DNA of 64,000 nucleotides from Mycobacterium sp. JS623 (lineage in GTDB: Bacteria > Actinomycetota > Actinomycetes > Mycobacteriales > Mycobacteriaceae): assembly GCF_000328565.1 (NCBI RefSeq), contig NC_019959.1:62001-126000 (forward strand), read 5' to 3'. Below the pieces are notes generated by a model. The model saw only the letters and a program-made list of their open reading frames with translations. It ran no database searches and was not told the DNA's origin. Both the position numbers and the translations under genes were made by a program. Of the stretch, positions 18,519 to 27,912 are shown one piece after another. Position 1 is the stretch's first letter; each line of letters starts with the position of its first letter.

Positions 18519-20029
18519 CCACCCCCACCCAGCCGCGGCGCGGATTCCGTTCCAAGAGCGCCGAACCCGGCCCCACTTCGCAGCGCAGCCGCCCCTGGGG
18601 TTTCGTCACCAAACACCAGATCTCGGGGTGGCGTTTCCTGATCCGGCGCATCAGCAACGGCGTCGCACTGCGCGACACCCGCATGCTCACCGACCCGCTG
18701 CGTCGTCAAGGCCGCGCACTGAGCGTCGGACTCATGCTGGGCGTGGTCTTGCTGGCCGGCGCCTTCATCCTGTCCATCCTCAAACCAGCCGGCGCCAGCG
18801 GCAACCAGGTCATCCTGGCCGAACGCTCGTCCAATGCGCTCTACGTCAAGGTCAACGACGAGCTGCACCCCGTGCTCAACCTGGCCAGCGCCCGGTTGAT
18901 CGTCGGCAAGCCCGACGCCCCCACCGTCGTCAAGTCCGCCGAGATCGACAAGTTCCCGCTCGGCAACACCCTCGGCATCCCCAACGCGCCCACACGCATG
19001 CAACAGAACCCGGCCCGAGACGCCCGCTGGATGCTGTGCGACAACGTCGCCGCCGGCCCCGAGACCGGCACCACCATCACCTCCGGTGATCCGGTGCCCG
19101 GCCCCGGCCACGCCACCCCCTTGTCGGACAACACGGCGATCCTGGCCACCGACAGGACCGACGGGTCCACCTGGCTCATCTGGGACGGCAAGCGCAGCGC
19201 CATCGACCTGAACAACGCCGCGGCGACCGCCGCAGTCGGCATCAACGTCGACACCCCCAGCCCTCGCCCCATCAACCCGGCGCTGCTCAACCTCATCCCG
19301 CAGTCGCCCCCGATAGTGGTGCCCTTCATCGCCAACGCCGGTGACCCGCCGCGCTTTCCGTGGCCGGTGCCCGGTCAGGCGGCCCCGCTGATCGGCTCGG
19401 TCGTCGTCGACCACGACGAGAACAACCAGCTGCGCTACTACGTCGTCGGCGCCGAGGGCATGCAACCCATCTCACCGGTCATCGCCGCCATCCTGCGCGC
19501 CAACGATGCCTACGGACTCGTCGAACCGCCCGCATTGACCCCCGACCAGATCAACAAAGCGCCCAAGGTCAACGTCGTACCCGTGGATGACTACCCGACC
19601 AATGCGCTGCAGATCCTGGACCCAACCACCAATCCCGTGTCGTGCGGGCAGTGGGTCAAGCTCGACGGCGCCCCGACCTCACAACTGACCCTGTTGGCCG
19701 GCCAATCCCTGCCCGTGCCCGCCGATGCCAAACCCGTTGCGCTCAACGGCGCAGCCGGGACCGCGCAACGGGTCATCCTGCCCAAGGGCACCGGCTACTT
19801 CGTTCAGGTCACCGGCCAGCAGCCCGCCTCCACGACCAAAGAAGCAATGTTCTGGGTCTCCGACCTCGGCGTGCGCTACGGCATGGAAGCCTCCGGGCCC
19901 GGTGAGGCCGCATCCCCGGCACAGGCACTGGGAATGACCAACCAGCCGCTACCCATCCCCTGGGCTCTACTGAGCCTGTTCGCCGCGGGACCCACCTTGT
20001 CCAAAGACGATGCGCTGGTAGCGCACTAA
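18515..20029 (+). CDS. eccB: EccB, ESX core membrane component
   Basis: 504 residues. The N-terminus has the EccB signature (RPWGFVTKHQISGWRFLIRR) with a Gly/Arg-rich start. One membrane helix follows at about 68-90 (LSVGLMLGVVLLAGAFILS), then a large periplasmic domain with repeated beta elements and two Cys that may form a disulphide (DARWMLCDN, NPVSCGQW). EccB is part of the EccBCDE membrane pore. Length is normal. Separated from eccC by 16 nt. Confidence 0.95.
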   Translation: MTTPTQPRRGFRSKSAEPGPTSQRSRPWGFVTKHQISGWRFLIRRISNGVALRDTRMLTDPLRRQGRALSVGLMLGVVLLAGAFILSILKPAGASGNQVILAERSSNALYVKVNDELHPVLNLASARLIVGKPDAPTVVKSAEIDKFPLGNTLGIPNAPTRMQQNPARDARWMLCDNVAAGPETGTTITSGDPVPGPGHATPLSDNTAILATDRTDGSTWLIWDGKRSAIDLNNAAATAAVGINVDTPSPRPINPALLNLIPQSPPIVVPFIANAGDPPRFPWPVPGQAAPLIGSVVVDHDENNQLRYYVVGAEGMQPISPVIAAILRANDAYGLVEPPALTPDQINKAPKVNVVPVDDYPTNALQILDPTTNPVSCGQWVKLDGAPTSQLTLLAGQSLPVPADAKPVALNGAAGTAQRVILPKGTGYFVQVTGQQPASTTKEAMFWVSDLGVRYGMEASGPGEAASPAQALGMTNQPLPIPWALLSLFAAGPTLSKDDALVAH

Positions 20030-20045
20030 CCGAAGGAATCAAGCG

Positions 20046-23000
20046 ATGCGCACACGATTCCCCCAGCGGCGCCGCGTCAGCGGGCCGGTCGCCAAGCCGA
20101 AGGATTTCAACTTCGAGCCGCCGCCGGAGCTGCCCCGCACCATCGAGGTCCCGGCGTGGAAAAAGGCGCTGCCCTTGGTGTTCGGCATCGTCATCGTCGG
20201 CATGGTCGTGATGATGTTCGTCATGGGGTTCCGTCAGATGAACCCGATGTACCTGTTCTTCATGGCCATGATGGCTCTCGGCCTGTTCTCCTCGTTGCAG
20301 GGCCAGGGCGCCAACACCGAGATGACCAAGGCGGAGGTGGACTCCGAACGGGCGGAATACCTGCGCTACCTGTCGGGCAAAGCCGAGGAGATCCGCGCCG
20401 CCGCCGACGCCCAGAAGGCCAAAGCCGAATGGTCGCACCCCGACCCCGACCTGCTCGAAGCCGTGCTCGCCGATCCGACCTTCGACCCGTCGGCTCCCGC
20501 CAGTGCCGCTCGCAGCCAGCGGATGTGGGAACGCGGCGCCAGCGACGACGACTACCTGCACATCCGCGTGGGTCGCGACGAGGTGAAGCTGGCCGCCAAG
20601 ATCCGAGTCAAGCCGGTCGAATCCGAACTGGACCTCGAACCGGTCACCAAGACCGCGCTGCAGCACATGCGTGCCGTCCAGCAGTCAATCCCACACTGCC
20701 CCAAGGCCATCGACTTCGCCGGTATCGGCATGATTGGTGTGCACGGCGACCGTGAACTGTTCGAGGGAGCGGTGCGTGCGTGGATTGCGCAGTTGGTGTG
20801 CTGGCACACCCCCAACGACACGGCTTTGGCGATCGTCTCACCGCACCTGGAGAAGCGGTGGGGCTGGGCCAAGTGGATACCGCACACCGAGGGTCAAGAT
20901 ATCGACGGCGCTGGCCCCGCTCGCTTCCTGTCGACGTCGCTGCGCGATGTCGAGGCGATGCTCGAACCGCTGCTGAAAGAACGAGCCAAGACCGTTGACG
21001 ACAAAGGTGCCGTCAACGCCGCCTCGGTGAGCAAGGCCAACAAGCACGTCGTGGTCGTCATCGACGATCCCGATGCTCCCGCGGCGTCGGTGCGACGCAT
21101 CGCCGCACGTGACGGTGTCACCGTCATCGCCTACCGGCACGGCGCCGGACCCGACCCCGACTACGCGGTGCATCAGCGCGAGCTGCTGCTGCGCATCATC
21201 CGGCAGGGCCACTCCACCGACGCCGCGGCCACGATGGACTACTGGGACAACTTCCGGTGGAAGACGTTTTGCGCGGAGCCCGACACGCTCGACATCCCGG
21301 CGATCCGCCACTTGGCTCGCCAGCTGTCGAAATGGGATAGCGCTTCGGTTGGTCGCCAAGACGCCGAATCGGCTGCAGCACAAACTAATCTGTCGCTGTT
21401 GGGCATCACGAACGCCGCCAACCTCGACGTCGCGGCCTTGTGGAAGCCCCGGATGCTGCCGGTCGGCACCGGAGAACCGGTTGATCTGGAGCCGCTGTTG
21501 CGGGTGCCGATCGGGCTGCAGCCCAGCGGCGCACCGCTGATCGTGGATCTCAAGGACGAAGCAGACGGTGGTAACGGGCCGCACGGTCTGATGATCGGCA
21601 TGACGGGGTCGGGGAAGTCGACCACCCTGGCGGCGCTGGTCGTCGGCCTCTTCCTGCAACACTCCCCCGATGTCGTGCAGGCCTTCCTCGCCGACTTCAA
21701 GGACGGCGCCGGCTTCGACGCCCTGGCCGACTATCCCCACGTCGTTGGCCTTGTCACCAACATGGAGGAAAAGAAGTCGTTGGTCGACCGCTTCGGCGAC
21801 ACCTTGCTGGGTTTGCTCGACCAACGAGGGCGCATCTTCCATGAAGCCGGAAACCAGATCAAAGGCGCGGCATTCTCGTCCCTGCTGGAATACAACGAGG
21901 CCCGCGCCACCCCGGCCGGCGCGCACCTGCCGCCGGTGCCCTACATGATGGTCATCGTCGACGAGTTTTCGCTGCTGCTGCGCGATCATCCCGACATGGC
22001 CGACGTGTTCGACGTCGTCACGCGCAAGGGGCGCTCGCAGGGTGTGCACTTCCTGTTCGCCAGCCAGACCCTCGACGAGGGCGTGATCAAGCAGATTCCG
22101 AACAACACCCAGTACCGCATCGGTCTGAAGGTGGCCTCGGAGTCGATCTCGCGCCGCGTCATCGGCGCACCCGACGCCTACCACATCCCCGACGGCAAAA
22201 ACGTAAAGGGCACAGGCTATTTCGTGCGCGCACCTGGCGCCGAGCCGGTGAAGTACCGCGGTTTCATGCTGCCCTCGCGCTACGAGCCGCCCACCACGAT
22301 CAATCGCCGCGTGATCAGCGCCAATCCGCGTGCGCGGCTGTTCACGGCCGGCCGTGTCGAACCCGATCCCGACACGGTGATCGAGGAGGAGGTGGCCGCG
22401 GAGTCGGTGATCGACGGCCCACCGCGATCGCTGGCGCTGACGGTTGGTCCGCAGCTGAAGGCCTACTACGGCAAGCAGGCGGCCCAGCTGTGGGCCCCTC
22501 CGCTCGACGAGCCGATCCCGCTGGACAGTGTCTTGCGTGAGGCCCAGGCGACGCCGCGGCGTGGCTCCACTCCGTGGTGGCCGCTCGGCGAGATCGACCG
22601 GCCTCGCCAGCTCAGTCACGGTCTGCTCAGCTACGGGCTCGACGAGGGCAACATCTCGCTGTTGGCCGCCAGCAAGGACGAGGCCTCGACGGTGGTGCAG
22701 ACGTTCGTGCTGTCCGCCGCGGCACGGTACTCGCCGCAGGACATCGGCTTCTACATCCTCGGTTACGGTGGCCCGGCAGTGGCCGCGGTGCGCGAGTTGC
22801 CCCACGTCGGCGCGATCGGCGGCGAGGGCCGCAACGAGCTCAATCTGCGCATCTTCGGCGACCTGGAGGTCATGCTGGCCCGTCGGCGGCGGATCTTCGA
22901 CGAGAACAATGTGCTGTCGCTGGAGCAATGGCGCCAGCGCCGCCGAGACGGCGAAGCCGCCCTCGACGACGGCTATCCCACCGACATCTTCGTCATCGTC

Positions 23001-24266
23001 GACGGGTGGGAGAACTTCATCAAAGACAACACGTCGCTGATGAACCCTAAGAACCCTCAGATGCGCAACGTGGAGGCGCTCTCGGGTGGCGGCCGCGGTG
23101 TGCACATCATGGTGACCGCCTCGGACTGGATCGGCCTGGGCACCACCATCCAAGGCCAGATCAACACCCGCTACGAGCTGAAGTTGGCTCAGTCGACCAA
23201 CTCCCAGGTCCGTGCGCGGATCGAAGACAAGATGATCCGGCCCCAGGACCGCATCCCTGCCGATCAGCCGGGGCGCGGCATCACCTTCAAGGGTGACGTC
23301 ATCCGATTTGCGGTGGGGCGGACCGATGGTGTGGCGAGCATGGAGGATCTCGACCTCAAGATCGGCGAAACTGTGGCCCAGATCGTCGCCAAATCCAACG
23401 GACAGCGGCCGGCGCCGCGGCCGCGGCTGTTGCCCACCCGGATCCCGATCGACCGCCTCCCTCGTGGGCTCGGCGGGGAACGGCACGCGATCGGCCTGCG
23501 TGGACGGGATCTGCAGCCGCTGGTCATCAACTTCGCCGCAGAGCCGCTGCTGGCGGTCTACGGCGATGACCACCAGGGCAAGTCGACCTTCATCCGGAAC
23601 ATGGTGACCAGCATCGTCACGGAGCGGACGTCGGTGGATGAGGCCTGCATCCTGTTGTTCGACCCCAAGCGCAGGCAGGGTGATCTGACCCGCATCCTGA
23701 CCGAGTCGCACCCCGACAGCGCCGGCAATGCCGACTACTACGCCACCGACGCCGCCCAGATGGCCACTTACGTCGAGTCCCTCGCCGCCATCCTCGACAA
23801 GCGGCAACCGCCGGCGGGTATGAGCTGGGAGGAGCGCCGGTCATGGTCGTTCGAGGGGCCGAAGATCTATCTGATCGTCGACGACTTGGACGTCGTTCCC
23901 TCGCGCATCCAGGTGCATGCACCAGTCACAGCCGGCGGCCCGCCCGTACCGGGGGCCGGTCGCACGGTCGTCACCTGGGAGCCACTGCTGCGGCACTTCG
24001 CCAACGCAGCGGACCGCGGTCTGCGTGTGATCGTGACGCACCGCGCCGCGGACGTCTCGACCGCCGAGATCTCCCCGACGTCGATTCCGCACCAGATCGC
24101 CACGCAACCGTCGACCCGCATCATGCTCGCCTCGCGGGCGCACAACGAGAAGGTGGCCGGCGTCAAATTCGAGGCCGGATTGGCCCCTGGCCGAGCAAAC
24201 GTGCTGGCCACCAATGACGACAACGGCGGGTACGTCCAGTTGGCTGCAGATCCAGACGGTATGTAA
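20046..24266 (+). CDS. eccC: EccC, FtsK/SpoIIIE-type ATPase of the ESX system (single fused polypeptide)
   Basis: 1406 residues with two membrane helices at about 38-60 and 66-86. Three ATPase domains follow. D1 has Walker A GMTGSGKST (about 518-526) and Walker B VIVDEFSLLL (about 635). D2 has a degenerate P-loop (LLAASKDEAST, about 870) with VIVDGWENF (about 980). D3 has GDDHQGKST (about 1172-1180) and LIVDDLDVV (about 1273). EccC drives substrate export and recognises the YxxxD/E signal through D3. A one-piece EccC, rather than EccCa plus EccCb, resembles ESX-5/ESX-2/ESX-P organisation more than ESX-1. Confidence 0.95.
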   Translation: MRTRFPQRRRVSGPVAKPKDFNFEPPPELPRTIEVPAWKKALPLVFGIVIVGMVVMMFVMGFRQMNPMYLFFMAMMALGLFSSLQGQGANTEMTKAEVDSERAEYLRYLSGKAEEIRAAADAQKAKAEWSHPDPDLLEAVLADPTFDPSAPASAARSQRMWERGASDDDYLHIRVGRDEVKLAAKIRVKPVESELDLEPVTKTALQHMRAVQQSIPHCPKAIDFAGIGMIGVHGDRELFEGAVRAWIAQLVCWHTPNDTALAIVSPHLEKRWGWAKWIPHTEGQDIDGAGPARFLSTSLRDVEAMLEPLLKERAKTVDDKGAVNAASVSKANKHVVVVIDDPDAPAASVRRIAARDGVTVIAYRHGAGPDPDYAVHQRELLLRIIRQGHSTDAAATMDYWDNFRWKTFCAEPDTLDIPAIRHLARQLSKWDSASVGRQDAESAAAQTNLSLLGITNAANLDVAALWKPRMLPVGTGEPVDLEPLLRVPIGLQPSGAPLIVDLKDEADGGNGPHGLMIGMTGSGKSTTLAALVVGLFLQHSPDVVQAFLADFKDGAGFDALADYPHVVGLVTNMEEKKSLVDRFGDTLLGLLDQRGRIFHEAGNQIKGAAFSSLLEYNEARATPAGAHLPPVPYMMVIVDEFSLLLRDHPDMADVFDVVTRKGRSQGVHFLFASQTLDEGVIKQIPNNTQYRIGLKVASESISRRVIGAPDAYHIPDGKNVKGTGYFVRAPGAEPVKYRGFMLPSRYEPPTTINRRVISANPRARLFTAGRVEPDPDTVIEEEVAAESVIDGPPRSLALTVGPQLKAYYGKQAAQLWAPPLDEPIPLDSVLREAQATPRRGSTPWWPLGEIDRPRQLSHGLLSYGLDEGNISLLAASKDEASTVVQTFVLSAAARYSPQDIGFYILGYGGPAVAAVRELPHVGAIGGEGRNELNLRIFGDLEVMLARRRRIFDENNVLSLEQWRQRRRDGEAALDDGYPTDIFVIVDGWENFIKDNTSLMNPKNPQMRNVEALSGGGRGVHIMVTASDWIGLGTTIQGQINTRYELKLAQSTNSQVRARIEDKMIRPQDRIPADQPGRGITFKGDVIRFAVGRTDGVASMEDLDLKIGETVAQIVAKSNGQRPAPRPRLLPTRIPIDRLPRGLGGERHAIGLRGRDLQPLVINFAAEPLLAVYGDDHQGKSTFIRNMVTSIVTERTSVDEACILLFDPKRRQGDLTRILTESHPDSAGNADYYATDAAQMATYVESLAAILDKRQPPAGMSWEERRSWSFEGPKIYLIVDDLDVVPSRIQVHAPVTAGGPPVPGAGRTVVTWEPLLRHFANAADRGLRVIVTHRAADVSTAEISPTSIPHQIATQPSTRIMLASRAHNEKVAGVKFEAGLAPGRANVLATNDDNGGYVQLAADPDGM

Positions 24267-24380
24267 CGGCCATGTTAAATGAGCATCTAGGGGGTGTTGA
24301 GCAGGTAAAAGGCCTGCTGCAATCAGTGGCAGGTGTCGTTTGCTGTCGGTACCGTGTTTCTAGACGGCAATAAAGCTGTA

Positions 24381-24408
24381 TTGGGCACCGCCAACCATCG
24401 GCGATACT
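24381..24408 (+). promoter_or_regulatory. Candidate promoter for the PE-PPE-esx genes
   Basis: TTGGGC at 24381-24386 and GATACT at 24403-24408 are separated by 16 bp, upstream of the PE gene whose ATG is at 24447. The 180-bp gap also holds a weak hairpin (24300-24305 with 24313-24318) that could attenuate read-through from eccC. The assignment is by eye only. Confidence 0.35.
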
Positions 24409-24446
24409 GGAACACATAGGTCACAGCGGAAGAGGGGACGCTACCC

Positions 24447-24761
24447 ATGCAACTCGACGTAACACCCGAAGCGCTCGAAGCAGCAAGCGCACAGGTCGCA
24501 GCGCTGACTGGGCACTTGCTCGCGGTCAACGCCTCGCACATGGTCGCCAACCACATGATCCTGCCGCCCGGCTCGGACATCGCCTCGATCAAGACGGCCG
24601 CCTCCCTGCAGGCCCAGGGCGTCGACCACGACGCCATGGCCGCGATGGGCAACTTCCAGATGGCCGCCTCGTCCTACGGTGTCGCCGAGTCCGGTGTCAG
24701 TTACGCCACCGGTGACGCCGAGAATGTCGCGACCTACACCGCGGCCGGCGGGTTCGTCTAA
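24447..24761 (+). CDS. PE family protein
   Basis: 104 residues, with an AGAGGGGA ribosome site. It is all-helical and matches the PE domain in length and pattern (LDVTPEALEAASAQVAALTG, then a second helix rich in Ala/Met). Near the C-terminus, SYATGD gives a YxxxD type VII export motif. PE proteins pair with PPE proteins as antiparallel four-helix heterodimers; the next gene, 17 nt away, encodes a PPE protein. No extension after the PE domain, as in PE35/PE5-like ESX-linked copies. The literal Pro-Glu dipeptide appears at TPEAL near residue 7. Confidence 0.85.
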   Translation: MQLDVTPEALEAASAQVAALTGHLLAVNASHMVANHMILPPGSDIASIKTAASLQAQGVDHDAMAAMGNFQMAASSYGVAESGVSYATGDAENVATYTAAGGFV

Positions 24762-24778
24762 ACCCCGGAGATGCCTGC

Positions 24779-26143
24779 ATGCCAGCCGTAGGAGCAATCC
24801 CTCCCACGCCGCCGATCTACGGGGCGGCGCCCCCCGAGGTGCACTCGACGCTGTTGAACACCGGCGCCACTGCCGCAGGAATCGTAGCCGCCGGCACGTC
24901 GTGGTCGCACGTAGCCGCCGAGTACGTCGCCGGAATGGCTGAACTGGAAGCGATCCTGGCTTCGGTTCAGGCCAATTACCAGGGTCCGTCGGCGGAACAG
25001 TTCGTGATGGCCCACCAGCCGCTGCTGATGTGGATGGCTGACGTCGCTGCGAAGGCGACGCTGGCTGCGGTGGCGCACGGCGAGATCGCCATCGCCTACG
25101 ACACCGCCGTCGCGATGATGCCCACCATGCTCGAACTCATCACCAACCATGTTGTGCACGGAGTTCTGGTGGGCACCAACTTCTTTGGCGTCAACACCAT
25201 TCCGATCGGCATGAACGAGGCCGACTACATCCGGATGTGGGACCAGGCCGCGGTCACGCAAACCACCTACGACACCACCTCCACACTGGCAGTCGACGAG
25301 ATCCCCGATACCCCGCCCTCCCCCATGACCCTGATGGTGGGCGTGGGCGAGAGTGGGGACATCGCCGCGAGTGCCGCGTCGTTCAGCAACACGATCGCCG
25401 CCGGTGTCAGCGGTGCTCAGCTCGACCTGGGCGACGCCATCGGCAGCAAGCTGCTGGCGGGCCAGGCCGCGGGCCAACCGGCGTCGGCCGCCGAGCGGGG
25501 TGCCACGCAGGGAGCCTCACAATCCCAATCCGCGGCCAACCGTGGCGAACAGTCAGGCCAGCAACTCAAGCCCGACCAAATGAGCAACGGCATCATGCAG
25601 CAATTCACCCAGATCGCCTCCAGTGCCCCACAGGCGGCGTCCTCGGCGATCCAGGGGCCGGCGAACATGCTTATGCAGGCCCCGCAACAGCTGGCGTCGG
25701 CTCCCCAGCAGCTCAGCAGCATGCTCAGCCAATTCTCCAGCGGCTTCGGCGGCAGTGACCTCGCCAGCCAGGGCCTCGGTCAGATCGGGTTCGCCGGCAC
25801 CGCGCCGGTCAGCGGGATCAACCCGGCCGGCATGACCAGCCTGGCCGGCGGTGCACTCGGCGGCGGCCCATCCCGGCCGATGCTGCCCTCCTCATGGGGA
25901 TCAGCACCCAGCAGTGTGGCCGTCGAAGAGGCCGGCGCTCGGGGCCTGGCGCCAGCGGCTGCCGGTATGCCCGGCGCCGGCGCCGGAGGATCTGGAACCG
26001 GCGGCAGCGGCATGATGGGCCACGGCGCAAACAACCGCCGCGGCAAGGGATCTCAACAGATCACCACGTACTCCGATGATGATGCTGTCGACGAAGACGC
26101 CGACGCCGACAGTGACGGGGGGGCCTACGCGATGAGCCGCTGA
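24779..26143 (+). CDS. PPE family protein
   Basis: 454 residues. The first ~180 residues form the PPE domain (PPEVHSTLLNTGATAAGI, with YQGPSAEQF in place of the usual WxG turn, and a long helical tip), followed by a Gln/Ser/Ala-rich region and a Gly-rich tail ending in an acidic stretch. It partners the PE protein just upstream and should bind the EspG chaperone encoded at 33972-34802. Linked PE/PPE pairs inside an ESX locus are normally exported by that locus. Confidence 0.9.
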   Translation: MPAVGAIPPTPPIYGAAPPEVHSTLLNTGATAAGIVAAGTSWSHVAAEYVAGMAELEAILASVQANYQGPSAEQFVMAHQPLLMWMADVAAKATLAAVAHGEIAIAYDTAVAMMPTMLELITNHVVHGVLVGTNFFGVNTIPIGMNEADYIRMWDQAAVTQTTYDTTSTLAVDEIPDTPPSPMTLMVGVGESGDIAASAASFSNTIAAGVSGAQLDLGDAIGSKLLAGQAAGQPASAAERGATQGASQSQSAANRGEQSGQQLKPDQMSNGIMQQFTQIASSAPQAASSAIQGPANMLMQAPQQLASAPQQLSSMLSQFSSGFGGSDLASQGLGQIGFAGTAPVSGINPAGMTSLAGGALGGGPSRPMLPSSWGSAPSSVAVEEAGARGLAPAAAGMPGAGAGGSGTGGSGMMGHGANNRRGKGSQQITTYSDDDAVDEDADADSDGGAYAMSR

Positions 26144-26242
26144 CGACTACGACCATCCTCCGCGGATCAACACAGCCCAACAGAACACCGCCGCACCGCG
26201 GCAACCGAATAGCCCATACACACGCGAAAGAAGGCACACGAA

Positions 26243-26572
26243 ATGGGAATGCTCGACGCAAACGTTCCTCAGCAGATGGCTTCGGCGGCCGGCGTCCAGG
26301 ACGCGGCCACCATGTTCCAGTCCACCCTCCACCAGGCAGAAGCCACCGCCCAGCAGGCCCTGGCCTTCCACCAGGGTGACTCCTCGATGGCGTTCCAGCA
26401 GGCGCACGCCCGTTTCCTGGAGGGCTCGCAGAAGCTGCACGCGTTGCTGGCCACCGCTGGACTCAACACCCAGGACGCCGGCCAGGAGTACACCGCTGCC
26501 GACGCCGCCGGCGCCGACATGATGAACCAGGTGCCGATCGGCGACGGCGGCGGCCTCGGCATCCGCGCTTAA
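26243..26572 (+). CDS. esxB: EsxB/CFP-10-like WXG100-family protein
   Basis: 109 residues, with GAAAGAAGG upstream. The helical hairpin is intact, but the turn reads HQGDSSMAF, so the WXG tripeptide is lost. The C-terminus has EYTAAD, a YxxxD export signal, as expected for the CFP-10 partner of an Esx pair. The second Esx gene follows by 47 nt. The two are expected to form a heterodimer secreted through the EccC pore. Symbol by analogy only. Confidence 0.8.
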   Translation: MGMLDANVPQQMASAAGVQDAATMFQSTLHQAEATAQQALAFHQGDSSMAFQQAHARFLEGSQKLHALLATAGLNTQDAGQEYTAADAAGADMMNQVPIGDGGGLGIRA

Positions 26573-26619
26573 TCCCTCACCCGCCCAACAGACTTCACAC
26601 CCGAAAGGAACATTCGATC

Positions 26620-26907
26620 ATGGGACAGATCACTTACAACTACCCCGGCATGCTGGGCACCGCGGCGGAGATGAACGGTCAGGCCGCCGCACTGACCGCC
26701 ATGGGCGGCAACGTCGAAGCCGAGCAGGCCGCCCTGGGCGGATCCTGGGTCGGCGACACGGGCACCACTGTGCAGCAGTGGATGACCCAGTGGAACTCGG
26801 CGCTGCAGGAGACCACCGAGGGACTGCGCGGCATGGCCTCGGCGCACGAGAACAACACCCTGCAGATGATGGGCCGCGACAACGCCCAGGGCGCCAAGTG
26901 GGGATGA
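26620..26907 (+). CDS. esxA: EsxA/ESAT-6-like WXG100-family protein
   Basis: 95 residues with CGAAAGGAA as ribosome site. The canonical length, the two helices and the WVG turn (about residue 42-44 in GGSWVGDTG) identify the WXG100 fold. No YxxxD tail is seen, as is usual for the ESAT-6 partner. It ends the plus-strand half of the ESX locus; a strong hairpin follows 36 nt later. Symbol by analogy only. Confidence 0.85.
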   Translation: MGQITYNYPGMLGTAAEMNGQAAALTAMGGNVEAEQAALGGSWVGDTGTTVQQWMTQWNSALQETTEGLRGMASAHENNTLQMMGRDNAQGAKWG

Positions 26908-26943
26908 GCCGGAACCCGGCTTAAACGCACGACGTACACACCA

Positions 26944-26978
26944 CGTGGGGCGGTCACCGACACGGTGACCGCCCCACG
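26944..26978 (+). terminator. Strong hairpin after the esx pair
   Basis: A perfect 15-bp stem (26944-26958 with 26964-26978) closes a 5-nt loop. No U-tract follows, which is common for mycobacterial terminators. It separates the ESX operon from the TetR gene. Confidence 0.75.
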
Positions 26979-27066
26979 CGTGCGTCGGCCCGGCGCCGGC
27001 GCTCGATAAGAACCGGTGGCGCCCGTCGGCCGGAATTCGACACGACCTCTGGGACAATCACAGGTA

Positions 27067-27720
27067 ATGGACGACGCCGCGCTCACCCCGACCACGGACA
27101 CCCACCCGCAGGCCAGCAGGCAAGAGCAGATCCGCGATGTGGCGATGAAGTGCTTCGCCGAGCACGGCATCGCCGGCACGTCGCTGAGGATGATCGCCGA
27201 GACAGCCGGGGTCAGCCTGGGCCTCCTCCAGCACTATTACGTCACCAAGCACCAGCTGATCGACTGCATCGACCGGCACGTGCTCTCCATCTTCAGCGCG
27301 GCCCTCGACGCACCCCTCGGCACCGGTGCCGCCAATGACCCCGTCAACGATGCCGGCAGCAGGTTCGCCGAGCTGATGTCGAAAAACCCCGACGTCATGG
27401 ACTACGTCGGCCGAGCCCTCGCCGAGGGGGGCGAGGTCGGCAATGTCATCTTCGATGGCTTCTACGCCATCAGCGCCGAGCAGGGCGCCACGTTCGCCGC
27501 CCGAGGCCTTACCCCCGACGACCTCGACCCGGTATGGGCGAACATGCTGCCCTTGATCCTGCGCGTGGGAACGATCATGCTGCGCCCCCACATCGAGCGG
27601 CACGTGGCCGGCTCGCTGTACGACCCCGCTCAAACGTCGCGATGGGACGCCGCCGTCACCAGAATGATCCAAAAAGGCCAGCTAGTCGCCGACGACCCCG
27701 CACCTCCGCGCGAGCCCTGA
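27067..27720 (+). CDS. TetR/AcrR-family transcriptional regulator
   Basis: 217 residues from ATG 27067; an in-frame GTG at 27016 is possible. An N-terminal helix-turn-helix (about 20-65: IRDVAMKCFAEHGIAGTS, IAETAGVSLGLLQHYY) is followed by a helical ligand/dimer domain. It lies between the two convergent halves of the ESX locus, so it may control ESX or transfer genes; that is inference. No clear operator was identified next to it. Confidence 0.85.
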   Translation: MDDAALTPTTDTHPQASRQEQIRDVAMKCFAEHGIAGTSLRMIAETAGVSLGLLQHYYVTKHQLIDCIDRHVLSIFSAALDAPLGTGAANDPVNDAGSRFAELMSKNPDVMDYVGRALAEGGEVGNVIFDGFYAISAEQGATFAARGLTPDDLDPVWANMLPLILRVGTIMLRPHIERHVAGSLYDPAQTSRWDAAVTRMIQKGQLVADDPAPPREP

Positions 27721-27813
27721 CGGGGCTCGGGGGCCCGGCGCTGGAGCTGGGCGGTAGGGAGCATCCAGCGAAAGTGCGTGGGCGTCGAATGATGATCCCC
27801 TAGAAAGCGTTTC

Positions 27814-27863
27814 GCCCCGAGGGGCCAGACACACCATCGCTGGTGTCGGGAATGCCTCGGGGC
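27814..27863. terminator. Nested hairpin between convergent tetR and eccE
   Basis: A 9-bp outer stem (27814-27822 with 27855-27863) encloses a second 6-bp stem (27831-27836 with 27841-27846). It sits in the 192-bp gap between two converging genes, so a bidirectional terminator is likely. Confidence 0.55.
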
Positions 27864-27912
27864 TGACGCCGATCACTGTACACCGGTCGCAGGCCATGCG
27901 GCCTCGGACGCG

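Noticed and set aside
20838..23807. Long minus-strand open frame (about 990 codons) across eccC
   Set aside because: High-GC antisense shadow; the plus frame has all EccC domains.
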